Below are positions 26,583 through 36,197 of a stretch of 64,000 nt of DNA, piece after piece. The notes under the pieces are model-generated. The model saw nothing but the letters and a program-made list of their open reading frames with translations. It was not told where the DNA came from and did no database searches. The stretch is from assembly GCF_003121845.1 (NCBI RefSeq), contig NZ_QEWQ01000004.1:62001-126000 (forward strand). The letters are read 5' to 3'. The translations under genes and the position numbers were made by a program. Within the stretch, counting starts at the first letter, position 1. The number at the start of each line of letters is the position of its first letter. Source of the stretch: Ignatzschineria ureiclastica. GTDB lineage: Bacteria; Pseudomonadota; Gammaproteobacteria; Cardiobacteriales; Wohlfahrtiimonadaceae.

Positions 26583-27080
26583 TTATGACTTTACCTGATA
26601 ATGAAAATCACAATAGTGGTCGCCTTGCATTAATGTATGCGGTCTTTCAAGTGTAATATCCGGGGCATATCCCTCAATAAAAGAGAGATCGCGATTACAA
26701 GAGAGTAGATAGCCAATCTCTTCTAATCCCATTTCACGATACATTTCAGCATAACGACAGCGCGTAACACGATAGGTCAAGTGCGCTTCACTTTGGCTTA
26801 CCGGTTTGATGGTTAGTGCATCCTCTTTAGTCCAAAGCGGCTGAATCGCCACTAATGTTGTTATAGAGGTTGGTAGCGGTTCGCCGGTGGAGGAGAGCGT
26901 ATTATTAGCCATTGTTTTGCCTTGATTGATAGCATCTTGCTTGATCGCTTCGGCAATGATCGACTGGGCTTTTTCTTGGCCGAGTTCTCGTTTCATGATT
27001 TCATAAATGGGCTTAATGATCGCCGCTTCAATGCGACGTTTCTCTAGAATTCCCATATTGTCGTTATTCTGCTTGCTCAT
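26583..27080 (-). CDS. ATC hydrolase family protein
   Basis: A protein of about 165 residues resembling the L-2-amino-thiazoline-4-carboxylate (ATC) hydrolase family (PF14196), whose founding Pseudomonas member is part of a thiazoline-to-cysteine pathway. Seen are the RCRYAEMYREMGLEEIGYL helix, SCNRDLSFIEGY-PDI and the ending MQGDHYCDFHY, typical of the family. I chose the ATG at 27080 (MSKQNN), with AGGAT eight bases upstream; the frame stays open to 27110. Many family members are of unproven substrate, so the specific reaction is not claimed. Confidence 0.75.
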   Translation of the reverse strand: MSKQNNDNMGILEKRRIEAAIIKPIYEIMKRELGQEKAQSIIAEAIKQDAINQGKTMANNTLSSTGEPLPTSITTLVAIQPLWTKEDALTIKPVSQSEAHLTYRVTRCRYAEMYREMGLEEIGYLLSCNRDLSFIEGYAPDITLERPHTLMQGDHYCDFHYQVKS

Positions 27081-27202
27081 TATTGATATCCTATCTTTAT
27101 GATATAACAATACTTTTGAATAGTATTGAGTTAAATATTGTTGAAAGGTATGTTTAGTATGTATTTAAATACTTCGTGATAGCAAGCTTTATTTGCTCTA
27201 TT

Positions 27203-27375
27203 TATAGTAATATCGGTTCAAAATAAGCTCATTAAATGCCGGCGCATCGGTTGTAAGAGATAAGGAAGCTGTTCTCTTCGGCATCTTGCAAGTGTTGGTG
27301 AGTCAGGTTTGATGTTCTTTTAAGTCCCACAATAGCTGATTTAAAAATCATTTTTCTTACACCCAATTTACTATA
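27203..27375 (-). mobile_element. MITE-like repeat, copy C (inverted)
   Basis: A full-length 173-bp copy, reading from the left TATAGTAATATCGGTTCAAA and ending CCCAATTTACTATA. The outer eight bases of the two ends are perfect complements (TATAGTAA/TTACTATA). The core GCCGGCGCATC and GGCATCTTGCAAG is intact. It lies between the ATC-hydrolase and tmm genes and touches the tmm terminator. Confidence 0.92.
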
Positions 27376-27408
27376 GTAAAAAGAGCGTAGTGGGCAGCTA
27401 CGCTCTTT
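27376..27408 (-). terminator. Intrinsic terminator of tmm
   Basis: AAAGAGCGTAG (27380-27390) and CTACGCTCTTT (27398-27408) form an 11-bp stem with a seven-base loop. On the minus strand it is followed by a T-run. It is placed about 60 bases after the tmm stop and directly beside a repeat element end. Confidence 0.87.
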
Positions 27409-27466
27409 GAATAGGTTGTAATTTATGAATGAACCAAGTTGTTTATTGATGATCTCATCTACTTTT

Positions 27467-28852
27467 TTAAGATGATTCCAATGCATCTTCTTCTGCTGGA
27501 ATAAATTCTTGTTTCATAAATGATTTATAGGAGTCATCCATAATCTCAATCCAAGGCTTTGGTAGGCAAGCCGCTAATGTACCGGTAATTGTGGAACTGT
27601 AGCTCTTGTTACGAAAGCCCATAATGTCTTCTTTCTTATCTTGCTGCCAAGATTTAAGAATTAATCCTTGTTCAAAGACGTGGAAGTCAGGATAATCAGT
27701 CGCTTCTAAAAGATCTTGGATATAGGATGCTTGGAAATCAATATTATCTTCTGATGTCTGACACTGCTGAAGTTTTTTAATCCATGCCTGACTATCTTTA
27801 ATCATTGTTTCTCGGTTTGGAAGTTGAATACGTCCCATGATGACATCTCGTGCGTACCATGCTTGGGTATCAAACATATTAAAGGTATAGTATTGATCTT
27901 GCATACCGAGATAAATCATTTTGGGGTGATCAATTAGGAAGATACCTTTATAGAGGTCGGCAGGATAAATACTATTGTGGGCTTTGAGGCGAATATCTTC
28001 GCTTAAGAAATTGAAGTTAAAGCGATAGCCTGTGCAGAAGATAATAGCATCAAAATCTTTGTGGCTACCATCTTTGAAGTAGGCGGTACGACCTTTCGCT
28101 TTGAGTAATAAGGGACGCTCTTCAAAATGAGGTGGCCAATCATGACCAATCGGATTAGTACGATAGCTAAAGGTGATGGATTTTGCACCATATTTGTAAC
28201 ATTGAGTGCCAATATCTTCAGCAGAATAGCTACTACCGACGATGAGAATATCTTGATCTTTAAATTCTCGGGCATCTCTAAATTCATGAGAGTGAATCAC
28301 GCGGCCTGAAAAATCTTCTAGCCCCTCCACTTGTGGTAGATAAGGGGTTGAGAAATGACCCGTAGCACAGACAACATAATCAAATTCATTAGTGATGAGT
28401 CGATCTTGTGTATGATCCATGACTGTGACGCGGAATTTTTCATTAGCCGGAAGATATTCAACCCAACGCACTGCATGATTAAAGCGAATATAGTCACGAA
28501 TATTATCGCGCTCGACTCGACTTACAATGTAATCTTTGAGTACCGCTCGGGGTACGTAAGAGGGAATCGGCTCTTTGAAGTGCTCATCAAAGGTATAATC
28601 ACCGAATTCTAAGGCTTCTTTTGGTGCATTAATCCAGAGGAAACGATACATGCAGCCATGGATCGGTTCACCATTATGATCCACGCTAGTTTCCCAGTTA
28701 TATCGCCATACACCACCCCAATCATCTTGCTTTTCGTAACAGACAATTTCGGGGATTTCCTGGCCTTGATTTTTAAGCGCTTGAAAAGCTCGAAGTTGTG
28801 CTAGTCCACTTGGACCTGCACCTAGAATTGCAATCTTTTTCTTTTGATTCAT
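27467..28852 (-). CDS. tmm: Trimethylamine monooxygenase (flavin-containing)
   Basis: A 461-residue class B flavin monooxygenase very like bacterial Tmm, which oxidises trimethylamine to trimethylamine N-oxide with FAD and NADPH. Seen are the FAD motif ILGAGPSGLAQLRAFQ, EKQDDWGGVWRYNW, MYRFLWINAPKEALEF, the FMO motif FSGRVIHSHEFRD, the NADPH motif DILIVGSSYSAEDIG, and GMQDQYYTFNMFDTQAWYARD. I chose the ATG at 28852 (MNQKKK), with AGGAA five bases upstream. No dedicated TMA/TMAO importer or demethylase is next to it. Related indole-oxidising FMOs are less likely given the extended match to the Tmm sequence as I remember it. Confidence 0.88.
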   Translation of the reverse strand: MNQKKKIAILGAGPSGLAQLRAFQALKNQGQEIPEIVCYEKQDDWGGVWRYNWETSVDHNGEPIHGCMYRFLWINAPKEALEFGDYTFDEHFKEPIPSYVPRAVLKDYIVSRVERDNIRDYIRFNHAVRWVEYLPANEKFRVTVMDHTQDRLITNEFDYVVCATGHFSTPYLPQVEGLEDFSGRVIHSHEFRDAREFKDQDILIVGSSYSAEDIGTQCYKYGAKSITFSYRTNPIGHDWPPHFEERPLLLKAKGRTAYFKDGSHKDFDAIIFCTGYRFNFNFLSEDIRLKAHNSIYPADLYKGIFLIDHPKMIYLGMQDQYYTFNMFDTQAWYARDVIMGRIQLPNRETMIKDSQAWIKKLQQCQTSEDNIDFQASYIQDLLEATDYPDFHVFEQGLILKSWQQDKKEDIMGFRNKSYSSTITGTLAACLPKPWIEIMDDSYKSFMKQEFIPAEEDALESS

Positions 28853-29201
28853 AGGGTTCCTTTTGTTTGTGAAGACCTTTATAACCCTAACTAAAATATT
28901 TTTTAAATACAATATTGATTTTTATTTCAAATATGTTATGAAAAACAATAAAAAAATGTAATTTTTTATGATTTTTGAAACTTATTTAGAAAGATAGAAA
29001 TCTTAGATTGACGATTAAAATAGATTTGAAAATGCTCTCTATTAGGCCGGTTTCAAAGAATAGTGTTTTTTATGAGCGCTTTTATGAAGATGTTTTTTGG
29101 CAACATGAATCAATAAAATAAAAATGGTAGAAAAAATTGTTAAAAAATCTATAAAAATCTCTAAAAAAGCACTAAATAACAAAAAGTAAGCTATATGAAT
29201 C
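28853..29201. other. AT-rich upstream region of tmm
   Basis: About 350 bases of very AT-rich DNA with long A and T runs. It presumably carries the tmm promoter on the minus strand, but no convincing -35/-10 pair or operator was identified. No gene is supported. Confidence 0.5.
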
Positions 29202-29373
29202 TATAGCAAATTGGATCTAAAAAAATGGTTTTTAAACAGCTATTGTGGGGTTTAAAAGAACATCAAACCGCGCTAAACAACTTTTACAAGATGCCGAATA
29301 AAATAGTTTTCTCCCTTTTTATAACCGATGCGCCGGCATTTAAATAAGCTTAGTTTGAACCGATATTGCTATA
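29202..29373 (+). mobile_element. MITE-like repeat, copy D
   Basis: A 172-bp copy beginning TATAGCAAATTGGATCTAA and ending GAACCGATATTGCTATA. Its ends differ from the consensus TATAGTAA/TTACTATA at one base each, and the two changes are complementary (TATAGCAA/TTGCTATA). The GATGCCGAATAAAATAG core is more diverged than in other copies. Confidence 0.9.
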
Positions 29374-29470
29374 TAAATAGGAAAGCAATATATGGGAACA
29401 AGGTAGGGGAATAAGGTAGGGAAATAAGATATAAAAGCGTGAAATGGGCCTATTCTCCTAATAAGGCATA

Positions 29471-29523
29471 ACAAAAAACCTAGTAAAATGATGGCACTTA
29501 TTTGTGATTCATTTTACTAGGTT
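29471..29523 (-). terminator. Intrinsic terminator of the MscS-like gene
   Basis: A perfect 15-bp stem (29477-29491 with 29509-29523; arm CCTAGTAAAATGA) with a 17-base loop. On the minus strand it is followed by TTTTTTG. It lies about 95 bases after the MscS-like stop. Confidence 0.88.
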
Positions 29524-29616
29524 AATATTTCATTAGGCGAGCATTTTGCTCGCTTAATAGCGATAGACCACTGAGGGATCTAATCAATGTTGAGAGTATC
29601 TGCCTAACTATGATGA

Positions 29617-31293
29617 TTAGAGATTCTCTGTGAGCAGAATAGACCAACCATTATCTCTTGCTGTATGGATAATTGCGCTATTAAGCGCTCCTTTGGCTTT
29701 GAGGTAATGTTTCGCTGAATGTTGTGTCATCTCTGCAATGATTTGATAACTTGTACTATTGCTACTAATGAGTTGGCGAATATTGAAACTGAGATGTTTA
29801 ATCATCGCCGGCAATGCTTCATCTACGAGCTTCATCTCTGCATAGATCCCTTCTTGCATTTTTGCTTTGACATCATCAAAATCTAAGCGTGCTTCCGGCG
29901 TATCTTCGAGAGTAAAGTTAAGGGTTAAACTATATCCGCGCGAAAGATTACTAAATTTCAGTTTATAAAATTCACTTGTACCCATCACAATGGTAGAGCC
30001 ATCATGGTCAAGATAGACGGATTCAGGCGTTTGACGGAGAACTTGAACAATACGTTTATCCGGCAATAAGAGAATATCGCCTTTACGGCTTGGGAACCAA
30101 AGTTCATCGTTTACCGTTTCTCGAGAATAGAGTTTATCGATGAGATCGATTGTGACTCGTAATTTACCATTATCAAGAAGTGGATTGGTAAGATAGACGT
30201 TATTGAGGTTGATCTTAGTAATTTCCCAAGGGATATCATTATAGAGAATACGTTCTCCTTCTCGTGCTTGGCCAAGATTGAGAAAAACTCGTAGTTTATT
30301 GATATAGCTAGGGATTTTTGCGCGAAAACTGATGGCTAACATTAATAGAATGAGGCCCACGATTCCAAAGAGCATGATATTGCCACTAGTGTGTAATATG
30401 ACCAGAAAGATGGAGATCGAGAAGATGATATTGAACGATTGGAAGATCAATAACATTAAGCGCCATTTAAAGTTCGTGACACGACTTTTATCTTGTTGTT
30501 GATAACGAGTAAATATTAAAATTAAGCGACTGAGAATATAGTAGAAACCAACAGAAACTACGATTGCAATGAGTATCGCTAACCCTTCATTTTTGATAAA
30601 ACTCCAAAGATTATCTGTAAATTTCACAAAGAAACTACGATTATCTGTGAGATCTTGTAGTTTAAGCTCAACAATATTTTTTTGATGTTCGATCGATTTT
30701 AGACGATCAAGCCATTCATCATCTAGTTTAGTAATGAGCTTTACAGATTGCGGATTAAGTTGTGCTTGATCGATACTTTTGAGAGTCGCAATTCCTTCAT
30801 TTGCCAGCTCAATTTTTTTGCTGAGCTCTTTTTGTTCCTCAATTAATTGATCACGTGTTCGTGCTTTTTCGGTCATTCTCTGCATTTGTGCAAAGAAAGG
30901 TTGGAGTATTTGCAAAACTTCTTGTTGCCAGTTGTAATTGAGGTTTGTTGCAGGTTCTTCGGCCGCGGGCTCTTGAAAAAGAGAGAGGTCGATACCGCCT
31001 AGAACGGTCTGTTCAAAGAGCGCATTAAAATCTTTACTCTGATTATTGAGTGTTTGTAATCGTTGAGTTAAGTCCGTTTTCTCATCTTCGGAAAGATTAC
31101 TATCTTTCAGCTGAGTTTGTAACGCTTTTTTACGTTGATTAATGTCCTCAAGCTTTAGTTCAATATCATTTAGCTTTTCAGCACGTTGATCACTAGAGAG
31201 ATCATTGGCAAAAGTAAGAGGCGCAAAGCTAGAGAGACAAAATGAAAATAACAATAAGAGAATTATCAATGGCTTCCGTTGATATATTCGCAT
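29617..31293 (-). CDS. MscS-like mechanosensitive channel family protein with periplasmic coiled coil
   Basis: A 558-residue envelope protein. It begins with a signal peptide (residues about 1-29, ending FAPLTFAN). Charged helical and coiled-coil regions follow (about 33-95 and 140-220, for example NDIELKLEDINQRKKALQ). Three to four membrane segments lie around 235-330, then a soluble C-terminal region with FLNLGQAREGERILYNDIPWEITKINLNNVYL resembling the MscS beta domain. The layout resembles a shortened MscK/YbiO-type channel that would release solutes on osmotic downshift. The canonical Gly/Ala-rich pore helix is not obvious, so gating function is an inference. It starts 79 bases after aroC and may be co-transcribed with it. 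Confidence 0.7.
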   Translation of the reverse strand: MRIYQRKPLIILLLLFSFCLSSFAPLTFANDLSSDQRAEKLNDIELKLEDINQRKKALQTQLKDSNLSEDEKTDLTQRLQTLNNQSKDFNALFEQTVLGGIDLSLFQEPAAEEPATNLNYNWQQEVLQILQPFFAQMQRMTEKARTRDQLIEEQKELSKKIELANEGIATLKSIDQAQLNPQSVKLITKLDDEWLDRLKSIEHQKNIVELKLQDLTDNRSFFVKFTDNLWSFIKNEGLAILIAIVVSVGFYYILSRLILIFTRYQQQDKSRVTNFKWRLMLLIFQSFNIIFSISIFLVILHTSGNIMLFGIVGLILLMLAISFRAKIPSYINKLRVFLNLGQAREGERILYNDIPWEITKINLNNVYLTNPLLDNGKLRVTIDLIDKLYSRETVNDELWFPSRKGDILLLPDKRIVQVLRQTPESVYLDHDGSTIVMGTSEFYKLKFSNLSRGYSLTLNFTLEDTPEARLDFDDVKAKMQEGIYAEMKLVDEALPAMIKHLSFNIRQLISSNSTSYQIIAEMTQHSAKHYLKAKGALNSAIIHTARDNGWSILLTENL

Positions 31294-31372
31294 ATTAATT
31301 CCTTTTATAAGTGGGTTAAGATAGGTAAATTGATTATGGGAAATAAACTATCCTACTGATTTTAATAGTTGT

Positions 31373-32443
31373 TTATTGTACGCCATTTTGTCCTCGATTT
31401 CTTAAAGCATGATCGAGTAGAACAATCGCTAACATCGCTTCAGCAATCGGCGTTGCTCGAATACCCACACAAGGATCATGTCGGCCTTGTGTGATAACAG
31501 TCGTTTCAGCCCCGTTAGTATCAATTGTACGACCTTCTAAGCGTAGGCTTGAAGTCGGTTTGAGTGCCATATGGGCAATGATAGGCTGGCCTGAAGAGAT
31601 TCCCCCTAAAATACCGCCGGCGTGATTAGAGAGAAAACCATCAGCGGTAATTTCATCACGAAATTCAGTGCCAAGTGCTTCAATACAATCAAAACCATCG
31701 CCAATTTCAACGCCTTTTACAGCATTAATACCCATCAATGCATGGGCAATATCAGCATCTAAACGATCGAATACGGGTTCACCTAAGCCGACAGGTACAT
31801 TGTCAGCGATAACGGTTACTTTAGCGCCGATAGAATTGCCTGATTTACGCAGTTGATCCATATAGGTTTCAAGCTCTGCGATATCTTGTAAATTCGGCCA
31901 AAAGAATGGATTTTGGGTATCTTCAATGGCTGATTTATCAAAAGTGCTCGGTTTAATGGGGCCTAATTGGGAAAGGTAGCCATAAATTTCCGTATTAAAG
32001 AGCTTTTTGAGTGCGGCTTTAGCAATAGCGCCGGCAGCAACACGAATCGCTGTTTCTCGAGCGCTAGAGCGTCCTCCACCGCGATAATCTCGAAAACCGT
32101 ATTTGTGATGATAGGTAAAATCAGCATGCCCGGGACGGAAGAGATTTTGAATATTACTATAATCTTTCGAGCGTTGATCTTCATTTTCAATCAGCAGTGC
32201 AATGGAAGTGCCGGTTGTTTTGCCTTCAAAAACACCTGAAAGAATAGAGACACGATCGGCTTCTCGGCGCTGTGTCGTATGGCGTGATTGACCCGGTTTT
32301 CGACGATCAAGATCCACTTGCAACATTGCCTCGTCAATTTCAATACCGGCTGGGCAACCATCGACAATGGCGACTAGCGCTTTACCATGACTTTCGCCTG
32401 CCGTAGAAACTGTAAATAATTGACCGATACTATTGCCGGACAT
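31373..32443 (-). CDS. aroC: Chorismate synthase
   Basis: The last enzyme of the shikimate pathway, converting EPSP to chorismate with reduced FMN. Family signatures are [62 protein letters not shown] and [15 protein letters not shown]. The 356-residue length is standard for the bacterial monofunctional enzyme. Its product feeds the trp genes in the same window and all other aromatic pathways. Confidence 0.97.
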   Translation of the reverse strand: MSGNSIGQLFTVSTAGESHGKALVAIVDGCPAGIEIDEAMLQVDLDRRKPGQSRHTTQRREADRVSILSGVFEGKTTGTSIALLIENEDQRSKDYSNIQNLFRPGHADFTYHHKYGFRDYRGGGRSSARETAIRVAAGAIAKAALKKLFNTEIYGYLSQLGPIKPSTFDKSAIEDTQNPFFWPNLQDIAELETYMDQLRKSGNSIGAKVTVIADNVPVGLGEPVFDRLDADIAHALMGINAVKGVEIGDGFDCIEALGTEFRDEITADGFLSNHAGGILGGISSGQPIIAHMALKPTSSLRLEGRTIDTNGAETTVITQGRHDPCVGIRATPIAEAMLAIVLLDHALRNRGQNGVQ

Positions 32444-32580
32444 AGATTTTCCCTCACTTGTGATAATTTTCTGAATCTTGTTATGGTATGATAAATAATC
32501 GGAGATTCCAATAGTTAGCAGTAGTTAACTGTGACTATCAGTCGCTCTCATTACCGTTTGTAGCATTTCTTATAGCATAA

Positions 32581-32611
32581 AAAATCCTCGGGTAACAGCC
32601 GAGGATTTTTA
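32581..32611. terminator. Intrinsic terminator between ybeD and aroC
   Basis: AAAAATCCTCGG (32581-32592), loop GTAACAG and CCGAGGATTTTT (32600-32611) form a 12-bp stem with A/T runs on both sides. It ends the cysS-ybeD transcript. Confidence 0.9.
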
Positions 32612-32706
32612 GATACTTTAACCTTGTTACTCAACCTTATTGCTAATCGATTATAGATTGTGCATTGCCAAAGTATCCCTTGATCATAAACCTACTCTTA
32701 TGAATC

Positions 32707-32982
32707 TTAAATTGCAAAGAGAACACGTTTCTCATCTTTGAGTAATTCATAGACTTTATCGATGTGTCCTTGCTCAGTGACGTAAACATCAATCGTTAAA
32801 GAGAGATATTTTCCTGTTTTACTCAAATTACGTTTAATACGATCATGATCGAGATTAGGATCAACCTCAGTCATCAACGCAATAATAGTCTCTTCAAATT
32901 CAGGGGTATTTTCTCCGGTCACTTTGAAAGCAAAGTGGCAGGGAAATTCAACGAGTGCTTCACCAGTTTCTGGATTAATCAT
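32707..32982 (-). CDS. ybeD: YbeD/DUF493 family protein
   Basis: A 91-residue protein of the YbeD (DUF493) family with a small ferredoxin-like alpha/beta fold of uncertain function, possibly allosteric regulation. [18 protein letters not shown] and the closing [12 protein letters not shown] fit the family. I place the start at 32982 (MINPETG), with GGAG nine bases upstream. Its ATG overlaps the cysS stop (ATGA), indicating translational coupling. A start at 32997 is possible but has no better site. Confidence 0.87.
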   Translation of the reverse strand: MINPETGEALVEFPCHFAFKVTGENTPEFEETIIALMTEVDPNLDHDRIKRNLSKTGKYLSLTIDVYVTEQGHIDKVYELLKDEKRVLFAI

Positions 32983-34343
32983 GATATTTTTCTCCATGTT
33001 GTTTGGCCATTTTTATCCTCAAGGGCAATTCCGAGCGCTGCGAGCTCATCACGAATACGATCTGATTCTGCCCAATTCTTATCTGCTCTTGCTTGGTTGC
33101 GTGCAATAATCATCGCATCAATATCGATACTAAGATTTTCTGTATCACCTTGTAAGAATTGTTTCGGATCTTGTTGCAACAATCCTAAGACAGCGCCGAG
33201 TTCTTTAAGGATTGTATAGTAAATGGCATCTTGAGTTTTGTTATAGGTTGTTGCTGCTTCATATAATATGGAGATGGCAAGGGCAGAATTAAAGTCATCA
33301 TCCATCGCTGCATAGAATTTATCCAGTAAAGGATGAGATTCTGGTAGTGCAGGGAGTTCAGCTGGCACGTTGCTGAGTGCGGTGTAAAGTCGGCGTAAGC
33401 CATTACCTGCTTGGGTAATCGTTTCATTAGAGTAGTTGATATGACTACGATAATGGGTGCTTAAAATAAAGAAACGTAGCACTTCTGCCGGGTAGACTTC
33501 TAAGATTTCACGAATGGTAAAGAAGTTGCCGAGCGATTTACTCATCTTCTCATTATCAATATTGATAAAGCCATTATGCATCCAATAATTAGCCATCTTC
33601 TCATCGTGGCAGCCTTCTGATTGGGCAATTTCACACTCATGATGAGGGAATTTAAGATCCATGCCACCGCCATGAATATCAAAATGAATGCCGAGTTCTT
33701 CTTCACTCATTACAGAGCATTCAATATGCCAACCGGGGCGACCGGGGCCAAATGGTGAATCCCAAGCAGGTTCGCCTTCTTTCGCATGCTTCCAAAGCAC
33801 AAAATCAACGGGATCTTCTTTAAATTGATCTACGGCGACACGCTCACCGGCGCGTAGTTCATCAATAGATTGATTCGATAATTTTCCATACTCTTTGAAA
33901 GCGCGGACACGATAGTACACATCTCCATTATCAGCACGATAGGCCAGCCCCTTATCCATCAATTTGCTGATCATAGTGATCATACCTTCAACATGCGCTG
34001 TTGCTCGAGGCTCACTATCAGGGGATAGGATATTGAGCGCTTCACAATCCTCGTGCATTTTGTCGATAAATTCGCTTGTCAAGGCTTGAATGGTAATACC
34101 ACGTTCTTGTGCACGTGCAATAATTTTGTCATCAATATCGGTGATATTACGGACAAATTTCACTTGATAGCCTTTATGACGAAAATAACGATTAATCATA
34201 TCAAATGCCACTAATGACCTCGCATGACCAATATGACAGTAATCGTAGACGGTCATTCCACAGACATACATTTTAATCTTATTCTCTTCAAGGGGAACAA
34301 AAGTCTCTTTTTGTCGTGTAAGGCTATTATATAGTTGAATCAT
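32979..34343 (-). CDS. cysS: Cysteinyl-tRNA synthetase
   Basis: A class I tRNA synthetase charging tRNA-Cys. The HIGH motif appears in [14 protein letters not shown] next to the zinc ligand Cys in YVCGMTVYD. Further zinc-site residues are in WHIECSVM and [18 protein letters not shown] is the second ATP signature. The 454-residue length is standard. It overlaps ybeD by four bases at its 3' end. Confidence 0.97.
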   Translation of the reverse strand: MIQLYNSLTRQKETFVPLEENKIKMYVCGMTVYDYCHIGHARSLVAFDMINRYFRHKGYQVKFVRNITDIDDKIIARAQERGITIQALTSEFIDKMHEDCEALNILSPDSEPRATAHVEGMITMISKLMDKGLAYRADNGDVYYRVRAFKEYGKLSNQSIDELRAGERVAVDQFKEDPVDFVLWKHAKEGEPAWDSPFGPGRPGWHIECSVMSEEELGIHFDIHGGGMDLKFPHHECEIAQSEGCHDEKMANYWMHNGFINIDNEKMSKSLGNFFTIREILEVYPAEVLRFFILSTHYRSHINYSNETITQAGNGLRRLYTALSNVPAELPALPESHPLLDKFYAAMDDDFNSALAISILYEAATTYNKTQDAIYYTILKELGAVLGLLQQDPKQFLQGDTENLSIDIDAMIIARNQARADKNWAESDRIRDELAALGIALEDKNGQTTWRKIS

Positions 34344-34603
34344 AGGTTACTCTCTATCGCTAAATTTCGATCAATAATGAAGCAAGGACATTTAAAGCAG
34401 TTATTCTAGCGCATCTCATAGGGTAATGGTACGTAAAGGGCAGAAATTCTTCCATTTAGCGACTATTTAGCTTTAATTTAGAGCTATGTTACAATTCTAC
34501 AGGCTAGTTGCTTGATCAAAGTAGGTTCTCACAGCTTGAATTTTGATAGTTCTTCGCAACTGAAGCTCTTTATAATAGATAATAGAGGAAAGACACTGAT
34601 TTT

Positions 34604-35860
34604 ATGGCGATATATACACCTACTAAGCTTCCTAAAGTTCCATTATTGGTCATTATTATTACATTAATGGGGGCATTTGGACCGATGTCGATTGATCTCT
34701 ATTTACCGGCATTTCTACAAATTCAAGAGGGATTAGCGACAACGGATGCTGAGGTGAAGAAGACATTGACCTTTTTCTTGATCGGTTTGTGTATTGGTAT
34801 GATGTTTTATGGACCTCTGTCGGATAAATATGGCCGGCGGAATATTATTCTCTTTGGAGCTGTTGTTTACTCCTTAACGAGTATTGGCAGTACATTAATC
34901 TCTTATGTAGAGAGCTTACAAGTGCTACGTCTGTTACAAGCCATTGGTGCAGGTGCTTGTATGGTGGTTGGGCGTGCGGTAATACGAGATGTTTTTAAAG
35001 GTAAACAAGTTGCGGTGATGATGTCTGTAGTGCAGGTCATTATGATGATTGCACCGCTCTTAGCACCTCTTGTCGGTGTTATGGTTCTGAAGTTTTTTAA
35101 TAATTGGCGTGCGCTCTTTTGGGTATTGACACTTTTTGGCTCTTTGGCATTTTTCCTGACATTTTTCTTTTTACCGGAAACCTATAAAAAAGGAGATCGC
35201 CCGGATATTACTCTCAAAGGGACATTTTATAACTATTATTTGATCCTCAAAGATCGCCGTTCATTAGGAGCGATGCTCGGCTGTGCATTGCCGGCAGGAA
35301 TGGTATTTGCTTATGTCACCGGATCCTCCTATCTCTATCAAGGGACTTACGGATTATCAGAATTCCAATTTAGTCTACTATTTGGTCTCAATATTGTTGG
35401 TGTGATCATTAGTGCATTTATGAATATCGTTTTACTTCGCCGATTTAATATTGCAACACTGGCGATCTTTGGGCTTATTTGGATTAGTCTGGCCGGTATC
35501 TTAATGCTTTTAATTGGCGATCGCTCTTTATGGGGATTCTTCTTCTCTACTTTTATGCTCATGTGTGTTTCTGGTTTTATTGGGAATAATATTATCTCTC
35601 AAATTATTGAGCTTAATTACAATCGGGCAGGGGCAGCAATGGCACTTAATTCGGCCACGCAATTCTTTGTCGGGGCTGTCGCAAGTTCTATTGTAATGAA
35701 AGATCAATCGATGCTTACAACTGTTATGGGAGTTTCGGGATTATTGGGCGCAATTGCGTATTTCTTCCTATTCCAACCATGGAAAGAGTTACCAAGTGCG
35801 AGTAGTGCGGATATTGCACAGGATGATAAGATCGCGCAAAAATCTGAGGTTGCTGATTAG
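34604..35860 (+). CDS. Bcr/CflA-type multidrug MFS exporter
   Basis: A 418-residue twelve-helix major-facilitator transporter. GPMSIDLYLPAFLQIQ in the first helix, GPLSDKYGRRNIILFG as the inter-helix motif and LLQAIGAGACMVVGRAVIRD in the fourth helix are typical of the Bcr/CflA drug:proton antiporters. The short, charged C-terminal tail is not conserved. It appears monocistronic. The actual substrate is unknown. Confidence 0.9.
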   Translation: MAIYTPTKLPKVPLLVIIITLMGAFGPMSIDLYLPAFLQIQEGLATTDAEVKKTLTFFLIGLCIGMMFYGPLSDKYGRRNIILFGAVVYSLTSIGSTLISYVESLQVLRLLQAIGAGACMVVGRAVIRDVFKGKQVAVMMSVVQVIMMIAPLLAPLVGVMVLKFFNNWRALFWVLTLFGSLAFFLTFFFLPETYKKGDRPDITLKGTFYNYYLILKDRRSLGAMLGCALPAGMVFAYVTGSSYLYQGTYGLSEFQFSLLFGLNIVGVIISAFMNIVLLRRFNIATLAIFGLIWISLAGILMLLIGDRSLWGFFFSTFMLMCVSGFIGNNIISQIIELNYNRAGAAMALNSATQFFVGAVASSIVMKDQSMLTTVMGVSGLLGAIAYFFLFQPWKELPSASSADIAQDDKIAQKSEVAD

Positions 35861-35885
35861 ATTCGTAATGAGTGCTCAAGAGCAC

Positions 35886-36057
35886 TATAGTAAATTTGGT
35901 TTAAGAAAAATGGTTTTTCAGCAGCTATTGTGGGATTTCAAAAACATAAAAGCGTACTAAACAACACTTGCAAGATGCCGGATAGAACAGTTTCCTTATT
36001 TATTACAACCGATGCGCCGGCATTTAAATACGCTTATTTTGAATCGATCGTACGATA
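35886..36057 (+). mobile_element. MITE-like repeat, copy E
   Basis: A full-length 172-bp copy beginning TATAGTAAATTTGGTTTAAG and closing with GATCGTACGATA. The central GCAAGATGCCGGATAGAACAG and GATGCGCCGGCATTTAAATA are intact. It lies between the convergent MFS and dnaJ genes, starting 25 bases after the MFS stop. Confidence 0.92.
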
Positions 36058-36086
36058 AAAGCGAGAGCATTAAAAAATGGGTACTA

Positions 36087-36120
36087 AAAAACGCATTCCA
36101 CACTGCTGAAATGCGTTTTT
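36087..36120. terminator. Bidirectional intrinsic terminator
   Basis: AAAAACGCATT (36087-36097) and AATGCGTTTTT (36110-36120) form an 11-bp stem with a 12-base loop. It serves the convergent MFS and dnaJ transcripts. Confidence 0.88.
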
Positions 36121-36197
36121 AATATCTTTATCGTTGTGTGTGAGAATGCCACCAATCTTTAAGGTGGCGAAACCACTTTTGTAACTTCTCGCTGGCT

